Part shown: one piece after another, positions 20,013 through 30,055 of the stretch
How positions within the stretch are numbered: the stretch's first letter is position 1
How the letters are laid out: the number at the start of each line of letters is the position of its first letter
NCBI RefSeq assembly: GCF_905163445.1
Contig: NC_053190.1
Coordinates: 870,501 to 934,500, forward strand
Length of the DNA: 64,000 bases
Direction of reading: 5' to 3'
Origin: Pararge aegeria
Taxonomy: Eukaryota > Arthropoda > Insecta > Lepidoptera > Nymphalidae
Translations under genes and position numbers: made by a program
Notes under the pieces: model-generated
Seen by the model: the letters and a program-made list of their open reading frames with translations, nothing else
The model's database searches: none
What the model was told of the DNA's origin: nothing

Positions 20013-20532
20013 TTATCTGAAATAACGGCGGAAAAATCATGTTAGTTTTATGGGAGTCCCATTAAATATTTATTTTATTCGGTATTTGCTCATAAAAAAA
20101 GGTTTTTTTTAAAAACTCCTATTATTATTGAAGTTGTTTCAAAAAAGTGTTCCTTTCATAAGAGTTATTAGAAGTCAAAAGGATCACTGAACGTTTAATC
20201 CATAAGAGCCGTCTCCGGAGAGGTTATCGCAAGCCCTTTCACATGAAACGTTCCTTTCACCTTTACAAAGCCGTGTAATCCTGCCTTGATGGAAGGTGCG
20301 TCTAAAGGTGAGTCTGAAGCGGTGTTTACATTTCGCCGCCCCGTATCGCATGCCCCAATAGCTTAACGGTTTCGAGGTTTGACTAGATCCAAAAAGTCCA
20401 ATTCCCATTTATTACACTGGTATCCGTTCTAGCAAAAGCTTTATTCATTGTGAAGGGGAAAGAGGAAACTCAAACGAACTTTTTAAAGTCAAAATGGAGC
20501 AGAAATGTCTGTCGGAAACCTGCTGCAAGTTA
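20013..20532. other. Anonymous spacer
   Basis: AT-rich to 20170, then a more balanced segment (20184-20408) with a 74-codon minus-strand frame lacking motifs. No repeat recognised. Confidence 0.35.
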
Positions 20533-20690
20533 GCCTTTGTCTGCAATCCCATCTGTTGGTAAGTGATGATGCAGTCTTTTTTAACCCCAGACACAAAAAC
20601 GACGAAGTGCTATAAGCTTGACTTGTTCGTTTTTGTGTGTGTGAGTGTGCGTGCGTATGTGTGTGTGTGTGTGCGTGTTAGTTTTTTTGT
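20533..20690. repeat. SINE-3 scrap followed by a TG-rich microsatellite
   Basis: AAGTTAGCCTTTGTCTGCAA and GGTAAGTGATGATGCAGTC (20535-20578) are a piece of the SINE-3 3' end on the minus strand. From 20631 to 20680 the sequence is a worn (TG)n run. Confidence 0.6.
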
Positions 20691-21035
20691 TATATTTGAA
20701 AGGTGAATAGAATAAATCGTTAGTGTTAGTTAGCTAAGTACTATTATATATCTCATCAAAAGTTCAATATATCTAATGTTTTAATTTGGTTTACCTTCGC
20801 GAAACTGTTTGTAGAACTTTTTAAAGTATATAACACTGTACTACATTGTTTTGGTCTATTTCGGAAGTTTGCTATGTAAGCTAAAAAAAAAAGGTTTTAT
20901 TTACGGCATCACATTAGAAAACTCTAGCATTATCAGTGTTTCTATATTATATAATGTATGTATTATACATAAAAACCTTCCTCTGAATCATTGTATCTAT
21001 TAAAAAAACCACATCAAAATCCTATTAATTATATT

Positions 21036-21235
21036 GTATATTCAACATCTCCTGAGGATGCTCCGGTTTCGGAGCGAAACGTGCGTAAAGGGTACATGTA
21101 CGTGCGCGAAGATATGTTTGGTGTGGAGTATAAAGATTAAAGAAATTATAAATAAAACCATTAAGATTCTCTTGCTTTTCGCTGAGTATTTTTTATATGA
21201 TCAAAATCCGTTGCGCAGTTTGGAAGTGACTTTGT
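21036..21235 (+). repeat. Rep-E fragment
   Basis: TTCAACATCTCCTGAGGATG, CTCCGGTTTCGGAGCGAAAC, GATATGTTTGGTGTGGAGTA and AAGATTAAAGAAATTATAAA. The same blocks recur at 32.3, 39.5, 44.0, 55.1 and 62.5 kb. Unclassified, non-coding. Confidence 0.65.
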
Positions 21236-21486
21236 CTGTGGAAACCTCCTACTCTATCCCATCATGTGAAACGATAATCTATTTAGAGTAGTGCAGCCTC
21301 TGCAAGAGTTTATGTTAACAATCTTACAGGTCTGTATTTCAACATGGTCACTTAGCGTTTTCAACCCGACCAGTGACGTGATCTGATAAATGGCGGAATA
21401 TAACGAAATAACATGTCCTATGAGTATTGTTTCCCATTCCAACTACTTAGAGAATTATGACGTGTCACAAACTTGGCCAAGCATTC

Positions 21487-21668
21487 TTGTCTTGTGGATG
21501 GCTTCGGCCGTTGGTTGCCACCCTGCCAAGAACTGCCGCTAAGCGATTAGTCGCATAAAAACCGATATGTCGTAAATCCAATATGTTAGCCCGCTACCAT
21601 TTTAGACTGCATCTTTTCTTTCTCATAAGTGGAGTGCATTCAAGGCCTAACTTGTAGTAGTATGGAAT
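21487..21668 (+). mobile_element. SINE-3 body and 3' end
   Basis: GGCTTCGGCCGTTGGTTGCC, TGCCGCTAAGCGATTAG, TGTTAGCCCGCTACCATTTT and CTAACTTGTAGTAGTATGGA are in order, with the GCCATACCCC segment deleted and no head. Confidence 0.7.
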
Positions 21669-21744
21669 GGAGCTGTTTATAAAAGATCATGCGTTATGAA
21701 AAACTGGTCTTATATTCCCATCCTTGCAATTGATATTAATCGAT

Positions 21745-21930
21745 TTATTGTATAAGAATTATCTGTATATTATAAGTATTTATGTGTATAATACACATTT
21801 TTTTTTTCATAAAAATATTCTTCAGTCATCTTAGTAACCATAACACAAGCTATGCTTACTTTGAGGCTCTGGCCTCAAAGTGCTGTGTGTATTGTCGTAG
21901 TATATTTATTTATTATTTATTTATTTATTT
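21745..21930 (+). mobile_element. SINE-1 3' half
   Basis: TGTATATTATAAGTATTTAT, then CATAAAAATATTCTTCAGTC, CATAACACAAGCTATGC and GTGTGTATTGTCGTAGTATA. A short inverted duplication (TTTGAGGCTCTGGCCTCAAA) replaces the normal TTGGGGCTAGATGGCGA. Confidence 0.75.
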
Positions 21931-21974
21931 AACTGTATAAATTGAAAAATAACATAATAAATCTGAAAAGTTAT

Positions 21975-22052
21975 CTGTAAATTCTGGGTATCAAACTCGA
22001 TTTCTCTGAAAGGGAAGCTGGAGCTGTAACCAATAGGCTATCACCGCTAGAT
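21975..22052 (-). mobile_element. tRNA-like SINE head
   Basis: Minus strand: GCGGTGATAGCCTATTGGTT (A box, SINE-2-like), then a worn B box GAGTTTGATACCC. It is close to the SINE-2 head but has no SINE-2 body after it. Confidence 0.5.
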
Positions 22053-22459
22053 GATTACGAGCTCTCAATTCTAATAAGTACTAAGGTCGCAGAAACTAAA
22101 AGAGTCTATACTACAATTATATTCAAGTAGGCCAGTGTATTGTAACTTAGGAGCTTACGCGTATTATTAATGCCGGCGTGACGTAATCTGATGGAGGGCG
22201 GCATAAATTGGAATAACATGACTTGGGACACAACGTTCTGAGCTTAAGGTCACTTGCCTAGTATCATTTTATGATCATTACTGTACGGAAGTATCATTCC
22301 GACACCTAATTAAAATTACGGTAAATTGTTTTATAGGCTGTTTCCATTCATTAGCTGAGAACATTTTTACTTTAGTTTAAAAAAATAATGCTATATATAG
22401 AAAAAAAAGAATATTATTGGTTGAACGAAAAGCACAATTCCTTGCGCTGTGCTACCAAG

Positions 22460-23275
22460 CTTATATATTTATTTATTAGCTTTTCAAGGGAAGCAATCAG
22501 TACTTTTACACACGCCGTATTTTCATATCACATAAACCAAAGTTATACATAAACGATAACACGACAATAATTGTTTAGGGATAAAGCACAAAGGAAAAAT
22601 TATGCTACAAAATTAAATTAAAACAAAAACATCAAAAGCTTATAACACTTATTTTGCCATAATTATATTCCTAAAAGTGAAGTGAATGTCTTTCTCACAA
22701 TATTTGCTGCTGAAAGCATTGCACGCACGAGATAAAAAGTTATTTGCCGAATACCTTGTCTTCAATCTAGTCCACGCAAAGGGAGGTTTACGTCTTGCAT
22801 TTAACCTATGACATGCTATAAATCAATATTACTAAATAGAAATGGAGAGTCAACTAAATTATTTATTATTTTATATAACAACATTTGATTTCTAAAATCG
22901 CCTCTTTTTTCTTAAGTGATTTCAGTAGCAGATATACTGTGACCAAATACTAAATTACGACTTTTAATATAACGCAGAAATTTATTATAAATCTTTTCAA
23001 TTGCATCAATGTACACATTATATAAAAATAGATCGTATTAAGGCATTAAATAACCAGAGGTGAAGTCTTCTTAAAATCCTTAGTAACATGTGTGTTAAAA
23101 CCAAGTAATAACTACTAATTATATGATTTATCTTTTTGGTAAAAGCAATAACAGTACACTTCTAGACATCAATATCAAGAAGGTCGACTTTACAATAGGT
23201 ATTCAATCTAAAAAGATCTTCATGTAGGAGTTTACAATCATAAATTTCATATCATCTCCAAAAAGTAAAACCTTA
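22460..23275 (-). pseudogene. Decayed LINE reverse transcriptase and C-terminus
   Basis: On the minus strand from about 23270 the order is VLLFGDDMKFMI (the YADD box of the polymerase, here FGDD), KCTVIAFTKK, VTKDFKK, VYIDAIEKIYNKFLRYIKSR, MLLYKIINNLVDSPFLF and finally TRYSANNFLSRACNAF with DIHF. That order matches the palm/thumb and C-terminal region of jockey/CR1-group LINE ORF2. Several stops and at least two frameshifts break it. The 3' UTR ends at a TAAATAAATA tail (about 22463-22480). At about 800 bp it is the longest retrotransposon coding remnant in the window. Confidence 0.7.
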
Positions 23276-23364
23276 GAATTTTTAAATCAAGAAATTACGT
23301 CATTGATAGCACAGTGACAATAAACTTCTGATCTACTCGTGCTTAAAACATCAAACACGAAAGA

Positions 23365-23616
23365 AGCGGTGGTAGCCCAGTGCGTAGGACTTCAACATCA
23401 CTTTCGGGGGACTGAGTTCGTATCCAAGCACGCACCTGTGCGTATTAAACAGTTAAAATATCACTTGCTTCATCGGTGAAAGAAAACATCGTATATGTTC
23501 TCAAAGGTGTGTGAAGTCCACCAATCCGCACTGGGCCGGAGTGGTGTACTACGGCCTTAACCCCTTCTCACTGTGGGACGAGACCCGTGCCGGTAATGGG
23601 TTTTTGATGATGATAT
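23365..23616 (+). mobile_element. SINE-2 copy
   Basis: GCGGTGGTAGCCCAGTGCG, GAGTTCGTATCCAAGCACG, AATATCACTTGCTTCATCGG, GGTGTGTGAAGTCCACCAAT and a GATGATGAT end. Nearly full length, with small internal gaps. Confidence 0.85.
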
Positions 23617-23661
23617 TTTTTAGCAAGTGGCGTGCTCTCGTACCACTATCTGATATTTATA

Positions 23662-24015
23662 GTTAACTAGCGTACCCAGCCCGCTTCGCCGGGCTAGATT
23701 TTGCTTTATTTTATTTAAACAATAAACTAACATCATTACATTTTTAATTTAAGTCTCATAATATATGAAATCATTATTTCTCTCCGTATTTATTGTCTTC
23801 TATTCTCTTTTCGAGTGGGTGAAGATCATTATCTACACGTGTACACCCAACAATAGAATATCATCATAGTAAATAAAAGCTGTATTTGACAGTTTTCAAA
23901 AATAGGAGTGCTCCGATCGTCACCAAACTTTACAGGATTACTCGCCAGGTCAATCCGGAGATTCCCTGAAAGTTTTATTGAAATCGGTCCAGCCGTTTCG
24001 GAGCCTATACGGAAA
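23662..24015 (+). repeat. Rep-K copy 1
   Basis: CGTACCCAGCCCGCTTCGCC with a short hairpin (AGCCCG/CGGGCT), then TAGAATATCATCATAGTAAA, GGATTACTCGCCAGGTCAAT and CGGTCCAGCCGTTTCGGAGC. It is highly similar to 30921-31300. No ORF, so non-autonomous. Confidence 0.7.
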
Positions 24016-24472
24016 CGGCTATTATTAACGGATATTAAATTAGCATTTTTTTTAAACATACGTTTAATATAACTATTTTGACGTCCTTAAAATAAGGATT
24101 ATTATTCTGAAACAAGAACGTTGGTATTATTAAAACAGCACTGCTTTTAGCAATGGTAGTAATCCCCCAGGGTCTAACAAGCATTGAATCACCATGATGC
24201 ATGGCATGCTACCAGGGCCGCAGAAGTTGCATGTAGCACATATTTCAATTCTATCAATGTTCACCTTTCTTTTGAAGTAGGCAAGACTGAAGCCGTATGA
24301 GGTTTGCAACTCATCAAATATAATAATAATTCTCAATACACGCTCCCCGGGAACCCAGGCCGACGATATTGCTAAAATCCCTATATCGCATTTCAATTTC
24401 CCTCGCAATACACGTGAGCACAAGTATATGTGAACTTAGATAACATGCGGAATTGAAAGATTTCACATTTGA
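24016..24472. other. Anonymous spacer
   Basis: A 97-codon minus-strand frame (24130-24423) has two CxxC-like cysteines but no recognisable domain, splice signals or repeat match. I do not call it. Confidence 0.35.
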
Positions 24473-24785
24473 TGCAAGCACATGCCGTGAACAGGCGCAT
24501 GCAGTACCTTAGTACGAGATTTCTTAGCTCGCAATCGAGGAGTCGTTGTCAATAGGCCTAGAGACATAAAGTCCGGTACTTATGATTTTTGTTTTGCACA
24601 CACTCCGTGTAAACTCCGAGCTAAAGACTTGTAGTCAAATTTGAGATATATTGCAATGAAAATAATAATTCATTTTACTCCGATGTTCAAGTATTTCGAA
24701 GACGAATCCTCGATTGCGAGCGAGCAAATCCTGTACTAAGGTTTCTGGGCACAGGTGCATGCCGAGAGCAGGTTGCGACCGCGTT
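24473..24785. mobile_element. MITE-like inverted-repeat element
   Basis: TACCTTAGTACGAGATTTCT plus TAGCTCGCAATCGAGGA at 24509-24545 is inverted at 24708-24745 (TCCTCGATTGCGAGCGAGCA then AATCCTGTACTAAGG). Outside these, GGCGCATGC and GGTGCATGCC extend the arms to about 60-70 bases. The centre has no ORF. Family and target duplication not determined. Confidence 0.55.
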
Positions 24786-24944
24786 GCAATTTATTTTCAA
24801 TCTTTGTATCGACAACTAAATATGATGTAAACTTGGGTATTTTATGATGAGTTTCCTTTATTGAATTGCAGTTCTTTTGTAAGTTTCACATTACTGCTTT
24901 TTGCTGCCTAACGCGTTAAGATAATGGATGACATTTTATTTTTA

Positions 24945-25245
24945 GACACTAGCTGTTTTCCGCGTTTTTGGTTTACTACAGTTTTCTACAAATACTGTAA
25001 GAAGCATTTGTTTTTCTGGGATAAAAATAACCTATGATATCTCTGTTCTTTCAACTCGCTGCTTAGATCATTTAACTGATAACTAACTTGTATTCTTGTA
25101 TACTATAGTAATTGTACTTGCTTCTTTGTGCATAATAAAGTATATTATTTTTAATAACGAACTTTTTTCCCAAAATCAAATCGGTCGGTTACGTAGTTAG
25201 AGCGTAAAGGAGGGACACACAAATAAACAAACTACTCTTTCTTTA
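24945..25245 (+). repeat. Rep-J-like copy split by a LINE-like tail
   Basis: ACTAGCTGTTTTCCGCGTTT to TAAAAATAACCTATGATATC is the 5' part, and TCAAATCGGTCGGTTACGTA to GGGACACACAAATAAACAAA is the 3' part. Between them 25080-25150 ends TTGTGCATAATAAAGTATAT, like a LINE-c 3' end, suggesting an insertion. Confidence 0.4.
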
Positions 25246-25261
25246 TCTTACAAAAGCATAG

Positions 25262-25440
25262 CTCGGAGAAGCGATGGTTGGCTCCCAAGGGGTCGGAATG
25301 GCAGTGTTGGGCGACTCCCAACACTGCGGGGGTGGTGGAAATCAAACGAGTCGCGGGGAGCCGCTGCAAACAAGCGGCCCAGAATCGTGGAGTTTAGAAC
25401 GCCCTAACCTCATCAGCAGCCCACAATAGGGCATCCTTTC
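25262..25440 (+). pseudogene. RTE-like LINE C-terminal scrap
   Basis: ATCAAACGAGTCGCGGGGAG, then CCGCTGCAAACAAGCGGCCC and AGAATCGTGGAGTTTAGAAC correspond to the DDIKRVAGSRWKQAAQNRG segment that ends RTE ORF2. It is GC-rich relative to its surroundings and frameshifted. Confidence 0.45.
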
Positions 25441-25569
25441 AGATTGAGTAACAAAAAACTACTAATAAAAATATATCTGTCATTTGTTGTATAAAAGAAA
25501 AATCATACCGAATAATCTAGAATATTTATTAAGATAAATTATAATTTTGCCAGAAGCTAATGCTTGCAT

Positions 25570-25700
25570 AGCTATATTATAAGGCTGATGAAGGCGTACA
25601 CTAATTTTGTCATCGACAGTAGGAGAGCGGTAGCTTAATTGGTTAAAGCGCTCAGGCCGCGATTGCCAGAGACTCGCTGGTTCAAATCCTTGTATTTCTA
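25570..25700 (+). repeat. tRNA-like repeat, copy 2
   Basis: TTATAAGGCTGATGAAGGCG, then GGTAGCTTAATTGGTTAAAG (A box) and TGGTTCAAATCCTTG (B box, T-stem broken). The tRNA-like part and about 50 bases upstream match copies at 16.4 and 33.2 kb. The far-upstream block is missing here. Confidence 0.6.
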
Positions 25701-25722
25701 TAGGCTTTTTTAGTTTATTTAA

Positions 25723-26180
25723 TTGATTGTGCAGTTAACTAGGCTACACAAAATTGCAAATTCATTCAAGGGCAATTGTATATTATTTTATAACAAATTA
25801 CCAAATGAAATCTTTGAGTTGTCTCTCAATAAGTTCAAAGTTTATATAAAACGTAAGCTTACAGAAAAATCCTATGATAATATTAAGGATTATTTAAACG
25901 ATAAAAAAGCTTGGGTGTGAATTGCTCTAGCTTCATAGCTTAATTTAAATTTACTGGAAGATGGTGATAACAAAAAAATAAATTTACCCGGCTAAGTTTG
26001 TTGTGGGCTCTTCTTAGACCAGGGCGCGTTTGGAACCCTCGTAGCTTTAGATTTAAGTTGGCGAACGAAGTTATCACCATCCCGTTACAATTATGTAAAC
26101 AATTATGTATGAACGCTTCATAAGTGCCTGTGATAGGCCTACATGAATAAAGAAATTTTGAATTTGAATTTGAATTTGAT
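25723..26180 (+). mobile_element. LINE-a 3' end with intact ORF2 C-terminus
   Basis: The frame 25723-25920 reads VQLTRLHKIANSFKGNCI, LFYNKLPNEIFELSLNKFKV, KRKLTEKSYDNIKDYLNDKK and AWV, then a stop with no break. FYNKLP and KRKL..K.YY..KDYLND are conserved among LINE-a copies here and are the C-terminal signature of a CR1/jockey-group non-LTR element. The 3' UTR carries GATGGTGATAACAAAAAAAT and CAGGGCGCGTTTGGAACCCT, and ends in GAATTTGAATTTGAATTTGA. Only the last about 65 codons survive, so it is 5'-truncated. Confidence 0.8.
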
Positions 26181-26573
26181 AATTCCTCCAAGTGTACGTA
26201 AAAACACTAATATTAATCATAAAATTAAGTTTATTATATTTTATTATACACATTTGAAAGAACTAGGCCACCCCAGCCATGATTTTAATCAGGTTGATGT
26301 TGGCGTTATTTTAAAATTAGGGTGTCGCTTAGTTACGGCAGAGTTAATTTGTCGATGGCGTTTCCAATAAACAAGTAATGTTGAAAAGAGTTTGTCATTA
26401 TGACTCAGCACATAAGTGTTATAATCGACTTCCGAGGTTGGAATTAAGGCTTTATCTTTCCTCTATGGTTACGAGAGACAGCTAAGCCGTTGGTCCCGGA
26501 AATTATATTCATAACCTTACGTGTATCAAGAGATGTAATCCTGTATTGAAGCAGCTTCGTAGCTTCATATCCT
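26181..26573. other. Anonymous spacer
   Basis: No repeat or gene recognised. Confidence 0.35.
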
Positions 26574-26690
26574 CATTCATTTATTTATACCCTTTATTTG
26601 CACACTACAAACAAAGACAGAAGCAGAATACAAAAGGCCTTATAGCTTAGTAGCGATCTCTGCCAGGCAACCTTAGGATTAGGGAAACAT
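26574..26690 (-). mobile_element. LINE-c 3' end
   Basis: Plus strand: TTCATTTATTTATACCCTTT, AAGACAGAAGCAGAATACAA, then TAGTAGCGATCTCTGCCAGG. It is the complement of the LINE-c end at 38.5 kb. Confidence 0.7.
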
Positions 26691-27367
26691 GACAGCAGGT
26701 TGTACAATACCTGAACTAGATTACGCACATATAAAAATACATAATATATTTAATATTAAAATAATCAAATATTAAATCAAAAGAAGAATATTTATTTTCT
26801 ATATAAAGTAATAAAAATCATTTTTAAATGTTTACTTATAACAACCCTATTGGAGATAAAAGACCGACACGTGCATAGTACCTACACTACGCGACGCGTA
26901 CCTAATAAAGTGACAGGAGTCACTTGATTTTACTTTTGCATGTGATGTTAGGGCTGTATCGGATTTCTTTATTGAAAACTATGGCAGTGGTTTCCTAAAA
27001 GTCTCGTAGCGTTGTGGTTTCACAGATAAGTATCAGATACAGTAAATAATGTACCTCTAAAGCATGTGACTAATACATAAACTACAGTAAAATAATTTCA
27101 AGCCTTTTTTAATGTAATTTTTAATGATTTTGATAGCTTGTTTAAATATAGCGAGTGGTCCTTGTTTTAAATGAAAGCAAACGAAAGTCCGTGTTCTTTA
27201 GAGAATTAATTAAGCTAACGACGATGAAAATCTGAAAATATCAAATTGATAACAGGGTCCCGTTATCTGTGGTTCGTTAGGTGCTGAATGGAGGCGGTTT
27301 GCGTAATAACTTAATTTTAATATACAATGAGTTGATTAATTTGTTGTTATACGCGACAGTTAAAGAG
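26691..27367. other. Anonymous AT-rich spacer
   Basis: No gene or repeat recognised. Confidence 0.35.
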
Positions 27368-27625
27368 AAGCGGTGATAGCCTAGTAGTTAGGACTTCAGC
27401 TTCACTTTCGCGGGGCCAGGTCCGAATCCTAGCACGCACCTCTAACTTTTCTATGTGATGTGCGTTAAAAGCAATTAAAATATCACCTGCTTCAACGGTG
27501 AAGTGAATCATCGTAAGAAAAACTGAGATGATGGCAATAAATACGTTCTTAAACTTAAAACTAAAGGTACAAGGATTTAAAATGCTTCCTAGTCTAAGAC
27601 CCCCACAACAAATATGGCCTTCGCC
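27368..27625. mobile_element. SINE-2 5' half abutting a LINE-a scrap
   Basis: 27368-27525 (+) has GCGGTGATAGCCTAGTAG, CCAGGTCCGAATCCTAGCAC and TCGTAAGAAAAACTGAG. From 27528 the sequence switches to LINE-a 3' UTR on the minus strand (ACGTTCTTAAACTTAAAACT to CCCCACAACAAATATGGCC). Confidence 0.65.
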
Positions 27626-27734
27626 GTTGTATGATTTCTCCCGTCTATCTAGTCGGGGAGCCAAGGCTGTGTTTGCCGGTGCGAGATTTTTTTTTTACTA
27701 AAAGTTAATTGATTGCAATTTTACATGCTGGTAA

Positions 27735-27970
27735 TTTACAAAAAGTAAGGGGAATGGCAGTTATATTAAACACATACCCCTAATCAGTTTCAATGCGGTA
27801 TCGTACCGGAACGTTAATGGCTTCGCGGCACGTCTTTGTCGGTAGGGGGCGGGGGCGTCTAGGTCGGCGGCCGAAGCCGGACCGAACCGACAGAAGTTCA
27901 GATATTATAAACTCCGAAATGGCCCTTGCTGGGGGTCGAAGCGGGGATCTCCCACTTTGAAGGGGTCGTC
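27735..27970 (-). mobile_element. SINE-3 copy
   Basis: Plus strand: GGGGAATGGCAGTTATATTA, TCGTACCGGAACG, TCGCGGCACGTC and the complement of the head (GGGTCGAAGCGGGGATCTCC). Confidence 0.7.
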
Positions 27971-28024
27971 AAAGGAGGTAAGCAAGGTACTGGTCGTATG
28001 AGGATACGACCAACACCTTGAGAC

Positions 28025-28145
28025 TAACGTCCAACAGTTCTCCGAGCTACGTACACCCATTGCCACTTATGCTTCGGGACTCAGAGAACTTTGTGAAATA
28101 CTCTACACACCATCCCACTTCTGATAGAGCTGTTCTCGACAGCTC
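28025..28145 (-). pseudogene. RTE-like LINE scrap
   Basis: Plus strand ACACCCATTGCCACTTATGC then TTCGGGACTCAGAGAAC matches the TGCCCATTGTCAC.AGCTTCGCGAC part of the RTE remnant at 35.96 kb. TGTTCTCGACAGCTCTCTCC matches its downstream block. Confidence 0.45.
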
Positions 28146-28171
28146 TCTCCATTGCCATGTGTGGTAATAAT

Positions 28172-28423
28172 ATGACGGCTGACTGGCGCAGTCAGCAGCG
28201 ACCCTGCTTTCTGAATTCCAGGGCGTGGGTTCGATTCCCACAACTGGAAAATGTTTATGTGATGAACATGAATGTTTTGCAGCGTCTGCATATAATAAGT
28301 ATTTATGTATATTATTCATAAAATATTCAACAGTCACACTAGTACCCATAACACAAGCTACGCTTACTTTGGGGCTAGGTGGCGATGTGTGTACTGTCGT
28401 AGTATATTTATTTATTTATTTTG
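28172..28423 (+). mobile_element. SINE-1 copy, full length
   Basis: GACTGGCGCAGTCAGCAGCG (A box, one change), perfect GGGTTCGATTCCC B box, CACTAGTACCCATAACACAA and TTGGGGCTAGGTGGCGATG with TATTTATTTA end. Confidence 0.9.
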
Positions 28424-28514
28424 CATGGTGGAACGTTGAATTTAATAGAAATTAAATTAACTTATGTTTGTCATAAAGTTTGGGATGGTCCGAATATTTT
28501 TTATATATATAGAT

Positions 28515-28800
28515 GAGCGCTTGACTGCAATGATGCAGCCAGAAGATGCGCGCTAGCCTAGACGATGCCTATTTACTTATGCTTTATTTACATTTGAAGG
28601 TACTGTGGAAAATAGAAGTCTGTAGAGCATTCCAGATCCTTGCGGTGCAAATTGGAAACGAACATGCTAAAGCGCTTTGGACGTGTCCGTGATATAACAA
28701 CTACGAAAGCAGATCCTTACGGTGACTCGCGGTTCGATGGTAAAAAGGTAAGGAGGGAATGGTTTACAAAAAAATCTAATTCGGTGTAGACTACGCCCGC
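28515..28800 (+). repeat. Rep-G, LINE-like 3' region
   Basis: TGCAATGATGCAGCCAGAAG, GCGCGCTAGCCTAGACGATG, AGAGCATTCCAGATCCTTGC and AAAGCGCTTTGGACGTGTCC. It resembles a lepidopteran LINE segment whose peptide includes an AFHSL-type motif. A second piece is at 58.3 kb. Confidence 0.45.
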
Positions 28801-28974
28801 TAATCAACAAAGTGCATTTTTGGAATTGAGCCATGTACCTACTCGCCACAACAACGCCTAAATTAACGGAAACCAGTAACAATGAAAAAAAAACGTAACT
28901 AACGAACCAAGTCAACGAGTTAACAAAACACAATGAGTATGTACCGTGTATCTAAATTGTGTCGCTCTAGTTTC

Positions 28975-29130
28975 GCTTTATAGGGTCCCGTACCCGACTC
29001 CCGAAGGAAGCCAACGGAACTTTATTACTAGCCTATCTGTCTATCCCTAGCTATGTCTCTCTGTCTCGTGGGCTGTATCTCAAGAACCGAAATAGGTGAA
29101 GAGTTGAAATTTTCACACAGAGTGTGTACT
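28975..29130 (+). repeat. Rep-M fragment
   Basis: TTTATAGGGTCCCGTACCCG, TGTCTCGTGGGCTGTATCTC and GAGTTGAAATTTTCACACAG are blocks of a common lepidopteran repeat. 57.11-57.18 kb holds a weaker match. Confidence 0.45.
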
Positions 29131-29154
29131 TTTTGAGCACATTAGCAATATTAT

Positions 29155-29234
29155 AAATTTACTGGTGAAGCAAAACATCGTGAGGAAACCTGTAGGCATG
29201 TGAAGTCCATCAATCCGCACTGGGCCACACTGGT
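29155..29234 (+). mobile_element. SINE-2, left part of a split copy
   Basis: GGTGAAGCAAAACATCGTGA, GGAAACCTGTAGGCATGTGA and AATCCGCACTGGGCCACACT. The copy resumes at 29800 after a LINE-a insertion. Confidence 0.75.
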
Positions 29235-29799
29235 TATTGGCTAATTATTGGTTTTTATTATTTATTTGCAAATTTGATGTATGTTCACAAAAAAATATCA
29301 AAATTTAAGAGAAAATATGAATGCAATAATTTGGACGTTAGAAGCAAAAATAAACTTGCAGTGCAATACACTAGACTACACAAAATAAGCAACTCACTTA
29401 AAGGAATTTGTATACTATTTTACAATAAATTACCGGTTGATATATTTGTATTAAGCGAAAGCTTATAGAAATGTCCTATTATAGTATAAAGATTTACGTA
29501 AACGATAAAAAAGCTTGGGTGTGAACAATTGCTCTAACCAGGTTGCTTCTTAAATATTTTCTAGTGACAATATGAGATGGTGATAACAAAAAACACCCGG
29601 CTAAGATTGTTGTGGGCTTCTTCTTAGACCAGGGCGCGTTTGGAACACTCGTAGCTTTAGTTTTAAGTTTACGAGTGTAGTTATCACCATCCCTACTCAC
29701 TGCTATGTACACATCTTGTATATAATTAATACATCAAAAGTGCCATCTATGTGCCTAGTTGAATAAATAAATATTTGACTTTGACTTTGACTTTGAATT
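29235..29799 (+). mobile_element. LINE-a 3' end inserted into SINE-2
   Basis: The frame 29274-29468 reads KFKRKYECNNLDVRSKNKL, VQYTRLHKISNSLKGICI and FYNKLPVDIFVL, then shifts, with ERKLIEMSYYSI readable in the next frame. A 3' UTR and (TTTGAC)3 tail follow. TGGT flanks both sides, a short candidate target duplication. This is the longest LINE-a copy in the window. Confidence 0.8.
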
Positions 29800-29872
29800 T
29801 GGTAGATTACGGCCTAAACACTTCTCACTGTAGAATCGGCTGGTAATCGTTTGAAATGATGATGATGATTAC
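29800..29872 (+). mobile_element. SINE-2, right part of the split copy
   Basis: GGTAGATTACGGCCTAAACA, CTTCTCACTGTAGAATCGGC and GATGATGATGATTA complete the element begun at 29155. Confidence 0.75.
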
Positions 29873-30055
29873 AAATGCGAAGTGTTTGTTTGTTTGTCCT
29901 TTCTTTGCGCCCTTACTAAGCAAACGATCGACTTGATTTTTGGCATAGAGCTAGTTGAAATAACGGAGAGTAACATAGGCTACTTTATTTATCCCGAAAA
30001 ACGAACGGTTCCCACGGGATTTGTGAAAACCGTTACAAACGCGGGCAACAAATAG
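29873..30055 (-). repeat. Rep-J-like copy
   Basis: Plus strand: GTTTGTTTGTTTGTCCTTTC, GATCGACTTGATTTTTGGCA, TAACATAGGCTACTTTATTT and CGGTTCCCACGGGATTTGTG, then ACGCGGGCAACAAATAGTAC. It is the reverse of a common lepidopteran repeat end. Confidence 0.5.

Noticed and set aside
20184..20408. A 74-codon cysteine-containing minus-strand frame
   Set aside because: No signal peptide, domain or conserved spacing visible, and no splice context.
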